Positions 1 to 8,613 of a stretch of 64,000 bases of DNA are shown one piece after another. Both the position numbers and the translations under genes were made by a program. Each line of letters starts with the position of its first letter. Within the stretch, counting starts at the first letter, position 1. Location of the stretch: contig JBCCGK010000020.1 of NCBI GenBank assembly GCA_039029315.1, forward strand, positions 62,001 through 126,000. The letters run 5' to 3'. The notes beneath the pieces were generated by a model, which was not told where the DNA came from, ran no database searches, and was given only the letters and a program-made list of their open reading frames with translations. The stretch comes from JBCCCJ01 sp039029315. GTDB taxonomy: Bacteria > Bacteroidota > Bacteroidia > J057.

Positions 1-1034
1 TCTTTGTCTCCTTTTGTTCGACCTGCCTTTGTGTATTCTCCAACCTTGCTCACAAACTGTGACCAACTCGCCACTTCCCCAAATCCCCCTTGGTCAGTAA
101 TGATAAAATTGATGATCGACTCCATAGTGCCTGTCGTATCTTCAGTATTAGAAAGCAACAAGTCTAGGTTCATTTTATCATCATCAAAGACATACTTGTA
201 TTTGAAAGCTTTGTTGGTATCGATTTGAGCTTCTCGGTCATTTTCGTCTCCCCACGCAAATGTTTTGGATTTATTTTGGTCAGTGAATGGATAAAAATAT
301 TTGACGTTTTGGAAAGGTTCAGAGCTAAGGTCGAGCATTTCGGCATATCGTTTCCTCTCATGTGCACCCAACTCCTCATTGGGCTCGTCTATAGCTAGGA
401 GGTCTCGCCCTTTGACATTGAATATCACAAAAGCAACGGAGTCGTCCTGATTATCAGATGTCAAATATTTTTCTTGGATGGCCTTCAACAAAAACATCGT
501 ATAAGATGTCTTGGCCGCCAAACCAGAAATGCCTGATATGTTGAGGTGTGCGCCTTCGGGGCCAATCAGAAATTGAGAATTAAAATGTACGGGAAGGGAT
601 ATTTTGTCTTCGCCCCTATACATATCTATATACCCACAGATTAGGGGGTTCTTGATGTTTTTTAGGCCCAATGCTTGTAATACTTCATCCTGATTTGCCA
701 AACTTACCCTATTCCCGTCCAGCACAGGCGTATAAATGCTCTTGTTGTTGCCTAGCACCTTGGCTTTTACAAAATTCATCCCGATTCGGTACATATTTGA
801 CTCAGAAGACACATCCCCGAAATCGCTCGAAATGAAATTACTTAAATAACTAGCAGAATCCGTAATGTGTGAGATTTCTTCTATAACCCCAAATGTGGTT
901 GAGTCTTCAATATGCTCGACCTTTACGACATCAAATGGATTAAGAATTCTTTGTTTGTCTGTCCAAAAATAGAACTCATCTATCGTGGTTGGTTTTTTCT
1001 CAGTAGCAGCTACCTTGCCTATTATTTTGCTCAT
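1..1034 (-). CDS. HerA-type hexameric ATPase/translocase, 3' end off the left edge
   Basis: The first 344 codons of a gene that continues beyond base 1. It starts at the ATG at 1034-1032, three bases after the stop of the NurA-like gene, so the two are almost certainly co-transcribed and translationally coupled. The N-terminal ~75 residues (MSKIIGKVAATEK...) look like the HAS-barrel of HerA proteins. A P-loop variant GISGLAAKTS lies at residues 168-177, and residues 203-221 read VIFNVKGRDLLAIDEPNEE, a stretch typical of bacterial HerA/DUF87 ATPases. HerA family members form hexameric rings that pump DNA and feed the NurA nuclease; in archaea this supports end resection, and in bacteria HerA-nuclease pairs also occur as anti-phage systems. 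The Walker B and arginine-finger regions are outside the window, so ATPase competence cannot be judged fully. Confidence 0.85.
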   Translation of the reverse strand, partial: MSKIIGKVAATEKKPTTIDEFYFWTDKQRILNPFDVVKVEHIEDSTTFGVIEEISHITDSASYLSNFISSDFGDVSSESNMYRIGMNFVKAKVLGNNKSIYTPVLDGNRVSLANQDEVLQALGLKNIKNPLICGYIDMYRGEDKISLPVHFNSQFLIGPEGAHLNISGISGLAAKTSYTMFLLKAIQEKYLTSDNQDDSVAFVIFNVKGRDLLAIDEPNEELGAHERKRYAEMLDLSSEPFQNVKYFYPFTDQNKSKTFAWGDENDREAQIDTNKAFKYKYVFDDDKMNLDLLLSNTEDTTGTMESIINFIITDQGGFGEVASWSQFVSKVGEYTKAGRTKGDK

Positions 1035-1037
1035 CAA

Positions 1038-2195
1038 TCAGAATAAATTAATAAAGAGGATGTCACTCAAAAACTTGCTTTTGATATAGTTCTCAGTCAG
1101 ATATATGGGGTACAAATGTTTTGCCCAGCGTGTATCCGTGCCATAGCATACAGGATTTCGTTCATTTACGACATTCGCGCTGATCAAATCAATCTCATCG
1201 GAGTCTAAGCCGTCTTCTTCTTGTATTTCTCGCACCAAAATTTTTTCGATTTTCAGAACCCCTTCAAATGGACTATGGGTATATTTCTTATCTCTAATTC
1301 TCAGATACCAAACGGCAAATTTGACATCAGGGATTCTTTCCGTCTGATACATAAATGCCGGAGTTCTGTGGTAAAGGGGCAATTCTGCGATTTTGCGGGA
1401 AATATTTTTCACATCATTCGACAGAGCTTCGGGATTGAATGCTTTCGATATTCCAACTACACAGTCATAGTTGGATTTGATTTGAGACAATTCTCTTGAT
1501 TCTCCACTTTTTAAATATTCCAGTGAGCCATCTTTGACCAAAAAAGAATTATCATTCAGCTTTTTTGCTTTGACCAACGAAAGGACAATTTTCTGTTCTA
1601 GCCCTATCATTTCTTCCTGAATTCTCGCCACACCCCTATCTTCATATTTGTCCTTATCCTTTGAGGGCTGGTTGGAATAGGGCAGAATTTTCCTGATTTG
1701 TAAATGTCTCTTTTTTAATATAGACTGTTCATTGAGTCTGGTTCTCAAGTTGTTAAAGAACACTTCAGTATTTCCGAGAGATGATTCAGCATACGCATTT
1801 TCAGGAACAGAGATGGCAAGTGGGTTGTCAAGTTGAATAGGCTTGAACGAATGTTTGTCTTTGCGTTCACATACTGCCACCCCAATTTGTCCTGCTATGA
1901 TTGGATATAGTTTTTTCCCATAGGCAATGTCATCCACCTTGTAAGTTCTGCGGGAGCCATCCAAGAAATATTTGAAAAGTGGCTTCCCGTGTTGGCGTAT
2001 CTTTTTTGCAAGCGCTTCAATAGATTTATAGTGTGTTAAACTTTTATCTGTTTCCCCCTTTTTTTTTACCTGAATCCCCTTTTTATCATCATAGTGAATT
2101 TTGGGTATCTCCACAGATTCAAAGCAATATTTGTAGGACTTATAGTTTTGCCCATTCGTTTCTTTTGCAATGAAATCCAAGATTTTTGTATCCAT
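1038..2195 (-). CDS. NurA-like nuclease partner of HerA
   Basis: A 385 aa protein when started at the ATG at 2195 (MDTKILDFIAKE). The frame stays open upstream to 2327, but that extension is AT-rich, hydrophobic and unlike a NurA N-terminus. NurA-type landmarks are visible: DGSRR at residues 79-83 (first metal-binding Asp), LVKDGSLEY around 219-227 (second acidic site), VGISKAF at 247-253, and a C-terminal segment with YPIYLTENYIKSKFL. NurA folds like RNase H and degrades DNA with Mn2+ when bound to a HerA ring. The next gene, three bases downstream, is the HerA-type ATPase, which supports the call. The protein is more divergent than archaeal NurA, and a lysine-rich insert lies near residues 160-195. 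The assignment rests on motif spacing and on the HerA neighbour. Confidence 0.78.
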   Translation of the reverse strand: MDTKILDFIAKETNGQNYKSYKYCFESVEIPKIHYDDKKGIQVKKKGETDKSLTHYKSIEALAKKIRQHGKPLFKYFLDGSRRTYKVDDIAYGKKLYPIIAGQIGVAVCERKDKHSFKPIQLDNPLAISVPENAYAESSLGNTEVFFNNLRTRLNEQSILKKRHLQIRKILPYSNQPSKDKDKYEDRGVARIQEEMIGLEQKIVLSLVKAKKLNDNSFLVKDGSLEYLKSGESRELSQIKSNYDCVVGISKAFNPEALSNDVKNISRKIAELPLYHRTPAFMYQTERIPDVKFAVWYLRIRDKKYTHSPFEGVLKIEKILVREIQEEDGLDSDEIDLISANVVNERNPVCYGTDTRWAKHLYPIYLTENYIKSKFLSDILFINLF

Positions 2196-2648
2196 TGTAC
2201 AATTCGAGGTAGAAAATATTTTGCTGGAAAATTTAAAAACCAGAGAAAATATAAAAAAACGCTTGTTTTGATAAAAAAAGTAAATTTCACCTATTACTAG
2301 CACATAAAGATAGCGAAAATCAGTCAATTGTTTTTTAGTTTGAATTGAAGGGGGTTATAAGGTAAGTAGGCAATAACAACTCAGAACTATTTTGATTCCC
2401 AGTTCTCCCCCTGATAGTTGTCCTAATTTTCAATTACAAGAAGGGTATGTATTTCTGCAAAAGCGACTTTGCATGCGGCACAAAATCAATTGATTTAACT
2501 TCCTTCACATTTCCTCTAATAATTTTCACGCTTGCAAAGCCTTTCTTCACGCTTGTTTCATAGTGCTGAACAAAGCTTGAATCCGTTGCGTCTAGTAAGT
2601 ACAGAGCAACAGAAACTCTGAATGAAAAACCTTAAAAGCGTGAATATT
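2196..2648. other. Divergent intergenic region
   Basis: About 450 bases between the minus-strand NurA-HerA operon and the plus-strand gene at 2649. It is AT-rich near the NurA start and should hold both promoters. I see no RNA gene, repeat or convincing additional ORF, and no -33/-7 pair that I would defend. Confidence 0.4.
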
Positions 2649-3125
2649 ATGAAAACGATGCTTAAATATTTTGCCACCATGTGTTTTGTCGCTATCATGG
2701 GCGTCGCCATGGGACAAAGCCCTCAAACTGACCGACTTGCAAATGCTGTAGAGGAATTAGTAGAGCTGAAACAAATGGACAAATCTGTCATGACCAAGGC
2801 TGAGAAAAAAGCCTGGAAAGCCAGAAAGAAAGCCTTGAGAAGAATCATCGCGATGGAGTATGACAGGTTGGATTCTCGTTATGCCCGAAATTCATGGAGA
2901 TATAGTCGCTTCGGCAACCCTTACTATGGAGTACACCCCGGAGCAGTGTATGGATATCCAGGATATTTTGGCCCACGACAAAGAGTGGTAGTTGTCAATC
3001 CAAGACAAGAGTGTGTCGTACCAGCTCAAGCCACACAAAGAAGCTCCCGCGTACGAACTCAGCAAGCACCTGTCAATAGAACAGTCCGAACTCCCAGAAC
3101 ACCTTCCTCCAATCGAAGGAGATAA
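2649..3125 (+). CDS. Small secreted basic protein, function unknown
   Basis: A 158 aa protein from the ATG at 2649 (MKTMLKYFATMC); an in-frame ATG nine codons earlier at 2622 is an alternative. It begins with a signal peptide ending near VAMGQS. It then has a Lys/Arg-rich helical segment (KAEKKAWKARKKALRR), a Tyr/Gly/Pro-rich middle (NPYYGVHPGAVYGYPGYFG) and a tail of Arg, Thr and Pro. I do not recognise a family. The composition suggests an extracytoplasmic structural or cell-surface binding protein. It stands alone, with a perfect hairpin about 40 bases after its stop. Confidence 0.6.
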   Translation: MKTMLKYFATMCFVAIMGVAMGQSPQTDRLANAVEELVELKQMDKSVMTKAEKKAWKARKKALRRIIAMEYDRLDSRYARNSWRYSRFGNPYYGVHPGAVYGYPGYFGPRQRVVVVNPRQECVVPAQATQRSSRVRTQQAPVNRTVRTPRTPSSNRRR

Positions 3126-3164
3126 AACATACCATTGAGAGTAGTTGTTTGCCATTCAAACAGG

Positions 3165-3191
3165 AAGCCCGTCTGTCAGACAGACGGGCTT
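3165..3191. terminator. Bidirectional hairpin between convergent genes
   Basis: A perfect 11-bp inverted repeat (AAGCCCGTCTG / CAGACGGGCTT) with a 5-base loop. It lies between the end of the small secreted protein and the end of nuoL, so it can serve both strands. The T-run is weak on both sides. Confidence 0.65.
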
Positions 3192-3294
3192 ATAATATGT
3201 AGTTCAGGCCACGTGGATATATCCACAAATAGATAATAGGTTCAGTTTAAACGATGTATCTAATGTACTATATTTCCGGGAACCTTACAAGGTA

Positions 3295-5271
3295 TTACCC
3301 AAAAATCAGATAAGTAATTACCAAAACAACTCCCGCTGAGATCATAAGGACATAATTACTGATCAATCCTGTCTGCAATCTTCTGAACACTTCGCCAATA
3401 TTACTTACAACAGATGCAGTCCCATTCACCAGACCATCTACAATGTTCTGATCAAACCACAAGACGACATTACTTCCTGCCCACACAAATGGTCGAATAA
3501 TCACAGAATCATAGAATTCATCCACAAAGAATTTGCCTTTCATCCAGCCATACATGCGACCAAAGAATTTTTGGACTTTCTCATCTCCCGCCAAATCATG
3601 TCTGGTATAAAATCGCCAGGTGAACCAGACTGTTCCGATAGAAATGGCAAAGGCAATCACCAGCAAGATATATTCCCAGGCAGCATTGGCTTCCATAACG
3701 GCATGGAGATCCCGATTTTCGATGATATTGCCAAGCCAGGCCTCATTCAAAACATGATAGTGTCCATGTCCAATGACGTAAGGCAATCCAAGATATCCAC
3801 CAACGATCGCCAGACCAGCAAGAATCCACAAAGGGATGGTCATCAAGGCAGGATTTTCATGCGGATGCTTCTCCTGTGGAAATCGCTCTTCTCCCTGAAA
3901 AGTCAAGAAGTACACCCGCGTCATATAGAATGCTGTCAGTAGGGCTGTAAACAATGCAACGGCCCAGACAATGGTATACAATATGTTTCCATCCATCCCA
4001 TTGAAAAAGAGACTGGCCAGAATCTCATCCTTGGAGAAGAAACCGGACAAAAATGGAATTCCTGCAATCGCCAATGTTGAAATCAAGAAGGTCATATGGG
4101 TAGATGGCAGGTACTTTTTCAAGCCTCCCATCGTACGAATGTCCTGCGGATCTTCAACAGTGTGCATATGCTCCATGGCGTGAATGACGGAACCAGATCC
4201 CAGGAAGAGACATGCCTTGAAGAATGCATGCGTCATCACGTGAAAAATCGCCGTTGTATAAGCCCCAGCTCCAAGCGCCATAAACATAAAGCCTAATTGG
4301 GAGACGGTCGAATAAGCGAGGACGCCTTTGATATCATTTTGAGCAACAGCGATAAAAGCTGCCATAAGTGCTGTCGTACAAGCCACCACTACCACCACTG
4401 CCATGATCTCGGGAGAAGCATTGAACACAGGATGAACCCTGGCAATCAAATAGATCCCGGAGGTAACCATGGTTGCAGCGTGGATCAATGCAGAAACAGG
4501 TGTAGGTCCAGCCATCGCGTCTGGCAACCAGACAAAAAGTGGAATCTGAGCGGACTTCCCTGTTGCAGCCGCAAAAACCAAAAAGGCGATCCAGGAGGTC
4601 GTTCCATTGTCCTGCATGGCTTGAAGGCCAGAATCCGAGATAATCTCGGAGAAGACCAGACTCCCGGTACTATCATAGATCAGGAACATCGCCACAATCA
4701 TCGCAAAATCTCCAATCCTGTTGGCAATGAACGCTTTCTGAGCAGCTTTGGCTTTCAGCATATCCTCATACCAAAATCCAATGAGGAGATATGAACATAC
4801 TCCTACTCCTTCCCATCCCAGGAACATCACCACGAGATTGTCTCCGAGGATGAGATTATTCATGGAGAAGATGAAGAGGTTCAGATAGGCAAAAAACTTA
4901 TAATATCCTCTGTCTCCATGCATATAGCCAATGGAGTAGATATGAATGAGAGAACCAACTCCGGTTACAATCATTCCCATCAAGAGGGACAACTGGTCAA
5001 GGCGATAGCTGAAGCGGATAGACAGATCACCCGTCTCCATCCATGAAAATAGATCAATAGCTACTGATTCCTTGCTGTGCCCATCAAATGAAGCCCAGAT
5101 AGAGAGAATCAATAAGAAAGGAATCGCAACGGCGGCAGTAGCCAGCCAGCCAATCAGTTTTTCATTGGTCCGAAATCCAGGTCTGCTAAACCCTGTCAGC
5201 CCGATAACTGCTGAACCAATGAGAGGAAGAAGGATAATCAGTGGGTATAGTGACTGCATGTGGTCTACCAC
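3295..5271 (-). CDS. nuoL: NADH-quinone oxidoreductase subunit L
   Basis: A 658 aa, highly hydrophobic proton-pumping membrane subunit of respiratory complex I. It has the antiporter-like transmembrane core and conserved segments such as WEGVGVCSYLLIGFW, TPVSALIHAATMVTSGIYL and KACLFLGSGSVIHAM, and the long C-terminal lateral helix region. Its length is normal for NuoL. The start overlaps the stop of nuoK by 7 bases (ATGGTAG), so it is translationally coupled; a second in-frame ATG at 5259 is possible. It is the last gene of a nuoJ-K-L block. nuoM and nuoN, which usually follow, are absent here, so the complex I genes must be split over more than one locus. Confidence 0.97.
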   Translation of the reverse strand: MVDHMQSLYPLIILLPLIGSAVIGLTGFSRPGFRTNEKLIGWLATAAVAIPFLLILSIWASFDGHSKESVAIDLFSWMETGDLSIRFSYRLDQLSLLMGMIVTGVGSLIHIYSIGYMHGDRGYYKFFAYLNLFIFSMNNLILGDNLVVMFLGWEGVGVCSYLLIGFWYEDMLKAKAAQKAFIANRIGDFAMIVAMFLIYDSTGSLVFSEIISDSGLQAMQDNGTTSWIAFLVFAAATGKSAQIPLFVWLPDAMAGPTPVSALIHAATMVTSGIYLIARVHPVFNASPEIMAVVVVVACTTALMAAFIAVAQNDIKGVLAYSTVSQLGFMFMALGAGAYTTAIFHVMTHAFFKACLFLGSGSVIHAMEHMHTVEDPQDIRTMGGLKKYLPSTHMTFLISTLAIAGIPFLSGFFSKDEILASLFFNGMDGNILYTIVWAVALFTALLTAFYMTRVYFLTFQGEERFPQEKHPHENPALMTIPLWILAGLAIVGGYLGLPYVIGHGHYHVLNEAWLGNIIENRDLHAVMEANAAWEYILLVIAFAISIGTVWFTWRFYTRHDLAGDEKVQKFFGRMYGWMKGKFFVDEFYDSVIIRPFVWAGSNVVLWFDQNIVDGLVNGTASVVSNIGEVFRRLQTGLISNYVLMISAGVVLVITYLIFG

Positions 5272-5612
5272 TTAAAAATGTTCATGTTGTTGATATCGAT
5301 GTCGAGTCGGTTGCGGAACAATGAGATAATGATGGACAATCCCACCACTGCTTCCGCCGCTGCGACACACATAACAAAAAAGACCAGCATGGAGCCAGGG
5401 GCCACGTGTTCTGAGGATTCTGACAGCAGTTGTGCCTTGACATAGTGCATTTTGGAAAATGCAACCAGGGACAGGTTCACTGCATTGAGCATGAGTTCCA
5501 CGCACATGAAAACCACGATGGCATTCCGTCGAATCATCACACCGACTGCCCCGAGGACAAACATGATTACACTAACTGCGAGATAAGAGAGTATCGTAGG
5601 TTCCAGGCTCAT
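5265..5612 (-). CDS. nuoK: NADH-quinone oxidoreductase subunit K
   Basis: A 115 aa protein with three membrane segments, matching NuoK/ND4L of complex I. It has the typical conserved acidic helix FMCVELMLNAVNLSLVAF and the later AAAEAVVGLSII, the membrane glutamates needed for proton pumping. A slightly long loop sits between helices 2 and 3, around SESSEHVAPGS. It lies between nuoJ, 16 bases upstream, and nuoL, with which it overlaps. Confidence 0.96.
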   Translation of the reverse strand: MSLEPTILSYLAVSVIMFVLGAVGVMIRRNAIVVFMCVELMLNAVNLSLVAFSKMHYVKAQLLSESSEHVAPGSMLVFFVMCVAAAEAVVGLSIIISLFRNRLDIDINNMNIFKW

Positions 5613-5628
5613 AAAAGCAAAATATTAG

Positions 5629-6183
5629 CTACTGGTATGTATGTTTTCTTGCCACGACGATTGCACCAACCAAAGCGGCCAGAAGAATCACCGAAATCAT
5701 TTCAAACGGAAAAAGATAAGTCGTCATCAACTGCTCCCCAATCGGCTCAACCTGCCCCAGGGTAAATTGCCCTGCAACCAAATTGATGTCTGATAAGGCA
5801 ACATCTTGTGCACTGAGTTTTGCCACCTCATCTTCTGAAAATGGACTCAGAGACCGGAATACATAGAACATCTCTGCAATAAATGCCAACCCCAGAATGA
5901 ATGCGAGTCCTCTTTTCGCATCAAAACTCAGCTCAATCTTCTCTTCTTGAAGGTTGAGGAGCATGATCACAAAGAGAAAAAGGACCATTATGGCCCCAGC
6001 ATAAACCAAAATCTGAATGGCCGCGAGGAATTCGGCACTCAAGGCAAGATACAATCCCGCAATGCTGAAAAAATTCAAGATCAGACTAAGGGCTGAATAG
6101 ATTGGATTTCGATTGAGTATCAAGCCGATTCCTCCCGCTATCCCGAGAGCTGCAAATACCCAAAATAAGACTGTTTCTAGCAT
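5629..6183 (-). CDS. nuoJ: NADH-quinone oxidoreductase subunit J
   Basis: A 184 aa, five-helix membrane subunit of complex I (NuoJ/ND6) from the ATG at 6183 (MLETVLFWVFAALG). The frame can be read 13 codons further up, but those residues are hydrophilic and do not fit. The signature segment around FLAAIQILVYAGAIMVLFLFV is present. It heads the local nuoJKL block. A hairpin at 6226-6260 separates it from kdsB upstream, so it probably has its own promoter in the short gap. Confidence 0.95.
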   Translation of the reverse strand: MLETVLFWVFAALGIAGGIGLILNRNPIYSALSLILNFFSIAGLYLALSAEFLAAIQILVYAGAIMVLFLFVIMLLNLQEEKIELSFDAKRGLAFILGLAFIAEMFYVFRSLSPFSEDEVAKLSAQDVALSDINLVAGQFTLGQVEPIGEQLMTTYLFPFEMISVILLAALVGAIVVARKHTYQ

Positions 6184-6225
6184 GTTGCTATGTCGATTTC
6201 TGACTTGCGGCCAAATATCCAAAAA

Positions 6226-6260
6226 TGAGGATGGATTTCAAAATTTACCCTCCATCCTCA
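6226..6260 (-). terminator. Intrinsic terminator after kdsB
   Basis: A perfect 10-bp inverted repeat (TGAGGATGGA at 6226-6235, TCCATCCTCA at 6251-6260). On the minus strand it is followed by a short T-run. It sits just after the kdsB stop and before nuoJ. Confidence 0.65.
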
Positions 6261-6266
6261 TCAAAT

Positions 6267-6995
6267 TTATTGGGAAAAATGGTCCAGATCTTCTGGAGAA
6301 TCCACAGATTGCGCTTCTAATTGTGTTTTTGCCAGTCGAATCTTGTAACCATTGGCTAACCATCGAAGTTGTTCAAGAGATTCTGCTGTCTCCAAAGGCG
6401 AGGGTCGCATGGCTGGAATCTTCATTAGTACCTCTCTCGAAAAGCCATATATCCCAATGTGTTTGAGATACTGAACCTGCTTGGGCCACACATCCTTGTC
6501 GGCGGTATCCCGACAAAACGGAATGGGTGATCGGCTAAAATACATGGCGTAGCCAGACAGACTCTGAACCACCTTTACGCTATTCGGATTGAAGAGCGTA
6601 TCAGCATCATGGATGGGCGTGACCAGCGTAGCTATCTCTTGCGCGCCTTCTACCAGAACTTCACACAACTGATCAATTTGTTTCGGGTCCAGAAATGGCT
6701 CATCTCCCTGAATATTCAGCACATAGGAGAATTCCCCATGTCGCTCCGCGACTTCAGCCACACGCTCAGTTCCTGATTTGTGATGATCGGCAGTCATCTC
6801 TGCGATCCCTCCATGCTGGCGAACCTCTTCCGCAATCCGAACATCATCCGTTGCCACAATGACTCGATCTACTCGCTCAGCTTTCTGGCATTGTTCCATT
6901 ACCCGTCGAATCATCGTCTTGCCCTGGATCTCCACCAAAGGCTTGCCAGGAAAACGAGTAGAACCATAACGTGCGGGAATGACAGCGAGAATCAT
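6267..6995 (-). CDS. kdsB: 3-deoxy-manno-octulosonate cytidylyltransferase (CMP-KDO synthetase)
   Basis: A 242 aa cytosolic enzyme that activates KDO with CTP to give CMP-KDO, needed for the inner core of lipopolysaccharide. The N-terminal nucleotide-binding signature ARYGSTRFPGKPL is at residues 8-20. VIVATDDVRI, SGTERVAEV and NIQGDEPF follow, all standard for KdsB, and the length is normal. It is transcribed alone, toward nuoJ, and closed off by a hairpin. Its presence fits a Gram-negative outer membrane. Confidence 0.97.
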   Translation of the reverse strand: MILAVIPARYGSTRFPGKPLVEIQGKTMIRRVMEQCQKAERVDRVIVATDDVRIAEEVRQHGGIAEMTADHHKSGTERVAEVAERHGEFSYVLNIQGDEPFLDPKQIDQLCEVLVEGAQEIATLVTPIHDADTLFNPNSVKVVQSLSGYAMYFSRSPIPFCRDTADKDVWPKQVQYLKHIGIYGFSREVLMKIPAMRPSPLETAESLEQLRWLANGYKIRLAKTQLEAQSVDSPEDLDHFSQ

Positions 6996-7128
6996 GAAGG
7001 TGTCGGAAGTTGAGAAAGTGGACTAGTGGCTTGTTGGTCAGTCGGTGGCACAAAGATCCTCACAACAATTTGGCGCAAGTTAGGCCCCATCATTTGGGAA
7101 TCAAAGTCGGCTTTTCTACCTTTCTTTT

Positions 7129-8136
7129 ATGAAGGTGTTTTCGATTTCAGAACTGTCTGACTCACAATGGAAAAAGTATTTTCTCTGGTTTCGTCAGATC
7201 ACTCGAAGATACATGCCGCGCGAATGGGTAGGCGAATGGCAACAATTTCGCAAACGCAAACTCGCCAATATTTCCTTGCTCAACACGCGTGAATATCTGT
7301 GGGAAAGGCAGCAGCAGCCTATCATGTGGATCAGGATGGAGACGCATCAGGGGCGAGCGAGCTTTGACTGGAATCTCGATCCGAGTCTACTTCCGATGTC
7401 CCAAGGGCTGCTCCATGCAGTTGGCAAACAATTGCAAAGGTATTTGACGAACATAAACACGACAAAAATCTCAGTGGAAACCGGCTGTCTTGCCATGCCC
7501 GATCTGGCAGACTTTACGCAGGCACGGCTAATCAACAGACGATTTTTTTATGAGCTGAACAAGCATTCTCTTGAGCGAGCTTCCCTTGAAAAAAAGGTAG
7601 AAACATTCAGACAAAGTTTTCCTGAATTGGGTGTCCATATCTATCGCAATCGCCCGGATGAGATCCTCGATCCGTATATTCAGTTGTACAATATCGTTGC
7701 GGCCAGTATCCCAAGAGCAGATTCCTATGCGGAACCATATCAATCCTGGCCGGCAGAAGCACTTCGCAGGCTCAATGAGACCAACCGCCAGACTGCCAAT
7801 CAGGTTCTGACCCTGATTCTCAAAGATTTATCTGGAAAATTCATCGGATTGACAGATCTCAATGTACACATCCCGCATCCTCACCGTATATATCAGGGAA
7901 TGACTGGCATTGATCCCGCTTACAGAGGCAAGGGCTTGGGCAGCTGGCTGAAACTGGCTATGCTCTTGCATGTATGGAATGCGTTCCCGGATTTTGAAAT
8001 CATTGACACAGATTGCAATGTCCTCAATCATCCTGTACAGCGCATGAACGAAGGAATCGGTTTTGTCCGCACGGGAGAAGGATGGGAATATGAGATAGAC
8101 TTCCACCAGCTCAAACATTCTTTGGAATCATCATAG
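7129..8136 (+). CDS. GNAT-family N-acetyltransferase, long form
   Basis: A 335 aa cytosolic protein. The C-terminal GNAT domain holds the acetyl-CoA binding loop RGKGLG at residues 266-271, within a segment beginning MTGIDPAYRGKG. It is followed by NVLNHPVQRMNEGIGF, the usual strand and helix at the end of the fold. The N-terminal half (MKVFSISELSDSQWKKYF...) may be a second, degenerate GNAT domain, as in other two-domain members. The substrate cannot be read from the sequence. It is monocistronic and followed by two repeat elements. Confidence 0.82.
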   Translation: MKVFSISELSDSQWKKYFLWFRQITRRYMPREWVGEWQQFRKRKLANISLLNTREYLWERQQQPIMWIRMETHQGRASFDWNLDPSLLPMSQGLLHAVGKQLQRYLTNINTTKISVETGCLAMPDLADFTQARLINRRFFYELNKHSLERASLEKKVETFRQSFPELGVHIYRNRPDEILDPYIQLYNIVAASIPRADSYAEPYQSWPAEALRRLNETNRQTANQVLTLILKDLSGKFIGLTDLNVHIPHPHRIYQGMTGIDPAYRGKGLGSWLKLAMLLHVWNAFPDFEIIDTDCNVLNHPVQRMNEGIGFVRTGEGWEYEIDFHQLKHSLESS

Positions 8137-8193
8137 TAACACTCAAAAAAATAAGCTTTCGATATGCCAAGCACCTATTCCCTTACCGTGAAA

Positions 8194-8374
8194 CGTCATC
8201 CCAGAATTTTTTGTGAGCGAAGCGAGCAAAAATATCAAAGGGATGTCTGGTGCGCTGCTGGGATCTCCCACACTGTTTATAGAATCTGCTTGTTCTGGAC
8301 AAGGGAAGTAATGCAGGGTGGGAGATTCCGGATCGTCCTCCCTCTCTCTGATCGGTCGGAAGTCCGGAATGACG
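8194..8374. repeat. Foldback repeat element, about 180 bp
   Basis: Nested inverted repeats. The outer arms are CGTCATCCC (8194-8202) and GGAATGACG (8366-8374). The inner arms are GGGATCTCCCAC (8260-8271) and GTGGGAGATTCC (8318-8329). The stretch would fold into one long hairpin. The pattern resembles dispersed palindromic repeats seen in many bacterial genomes; only one copy is visible here. No coding potential is evident. Confidence 0.5.
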
Positions 8375-8435
8375 ATGAGTCGTAAGAGTATATGAGCGAA
8401 ATCCATCCGATAAACCGAAAGATTATTTTTTCACT

Positions 8436-8598
8436 GAGAGACTGTTTTGGAATCTGTGCTGAGAATTTTTAGGGTGTATTTTTTTCTCAGCCAAGGCCCT
8501 TTTTTGTTCTCATAGTGGTGCTATGGGAACAAAAAAAGCCGCAGAATGAGGAAAAAAGACGCATACAAAAATAAGTAACAGATTTCCAAACAGTCTCT
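8436..8598 (+). mobile_element. MITE-like element, copy A
   Basis: 163 bp with terminal inverted repeats of about 20 bp (GAGACTGTTTTGGAATCTGT at the left, its near-complement ending AAACAGTCTCT at the right). The centre is palindromic, with a run of T and a run of A around CTCATAG...CTATGGG. A second copy of the same length lies at 23999-24161 in the opposite orientation, about nine bases in ten identical by eye. No ORF inside and no obvious target duplication. It ends 15 bases before the next gene, so it forms that gene's leader region. Confidence 0.75.
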
Positions 8599-8613
8599 GA
8601 TACATAAATATCT

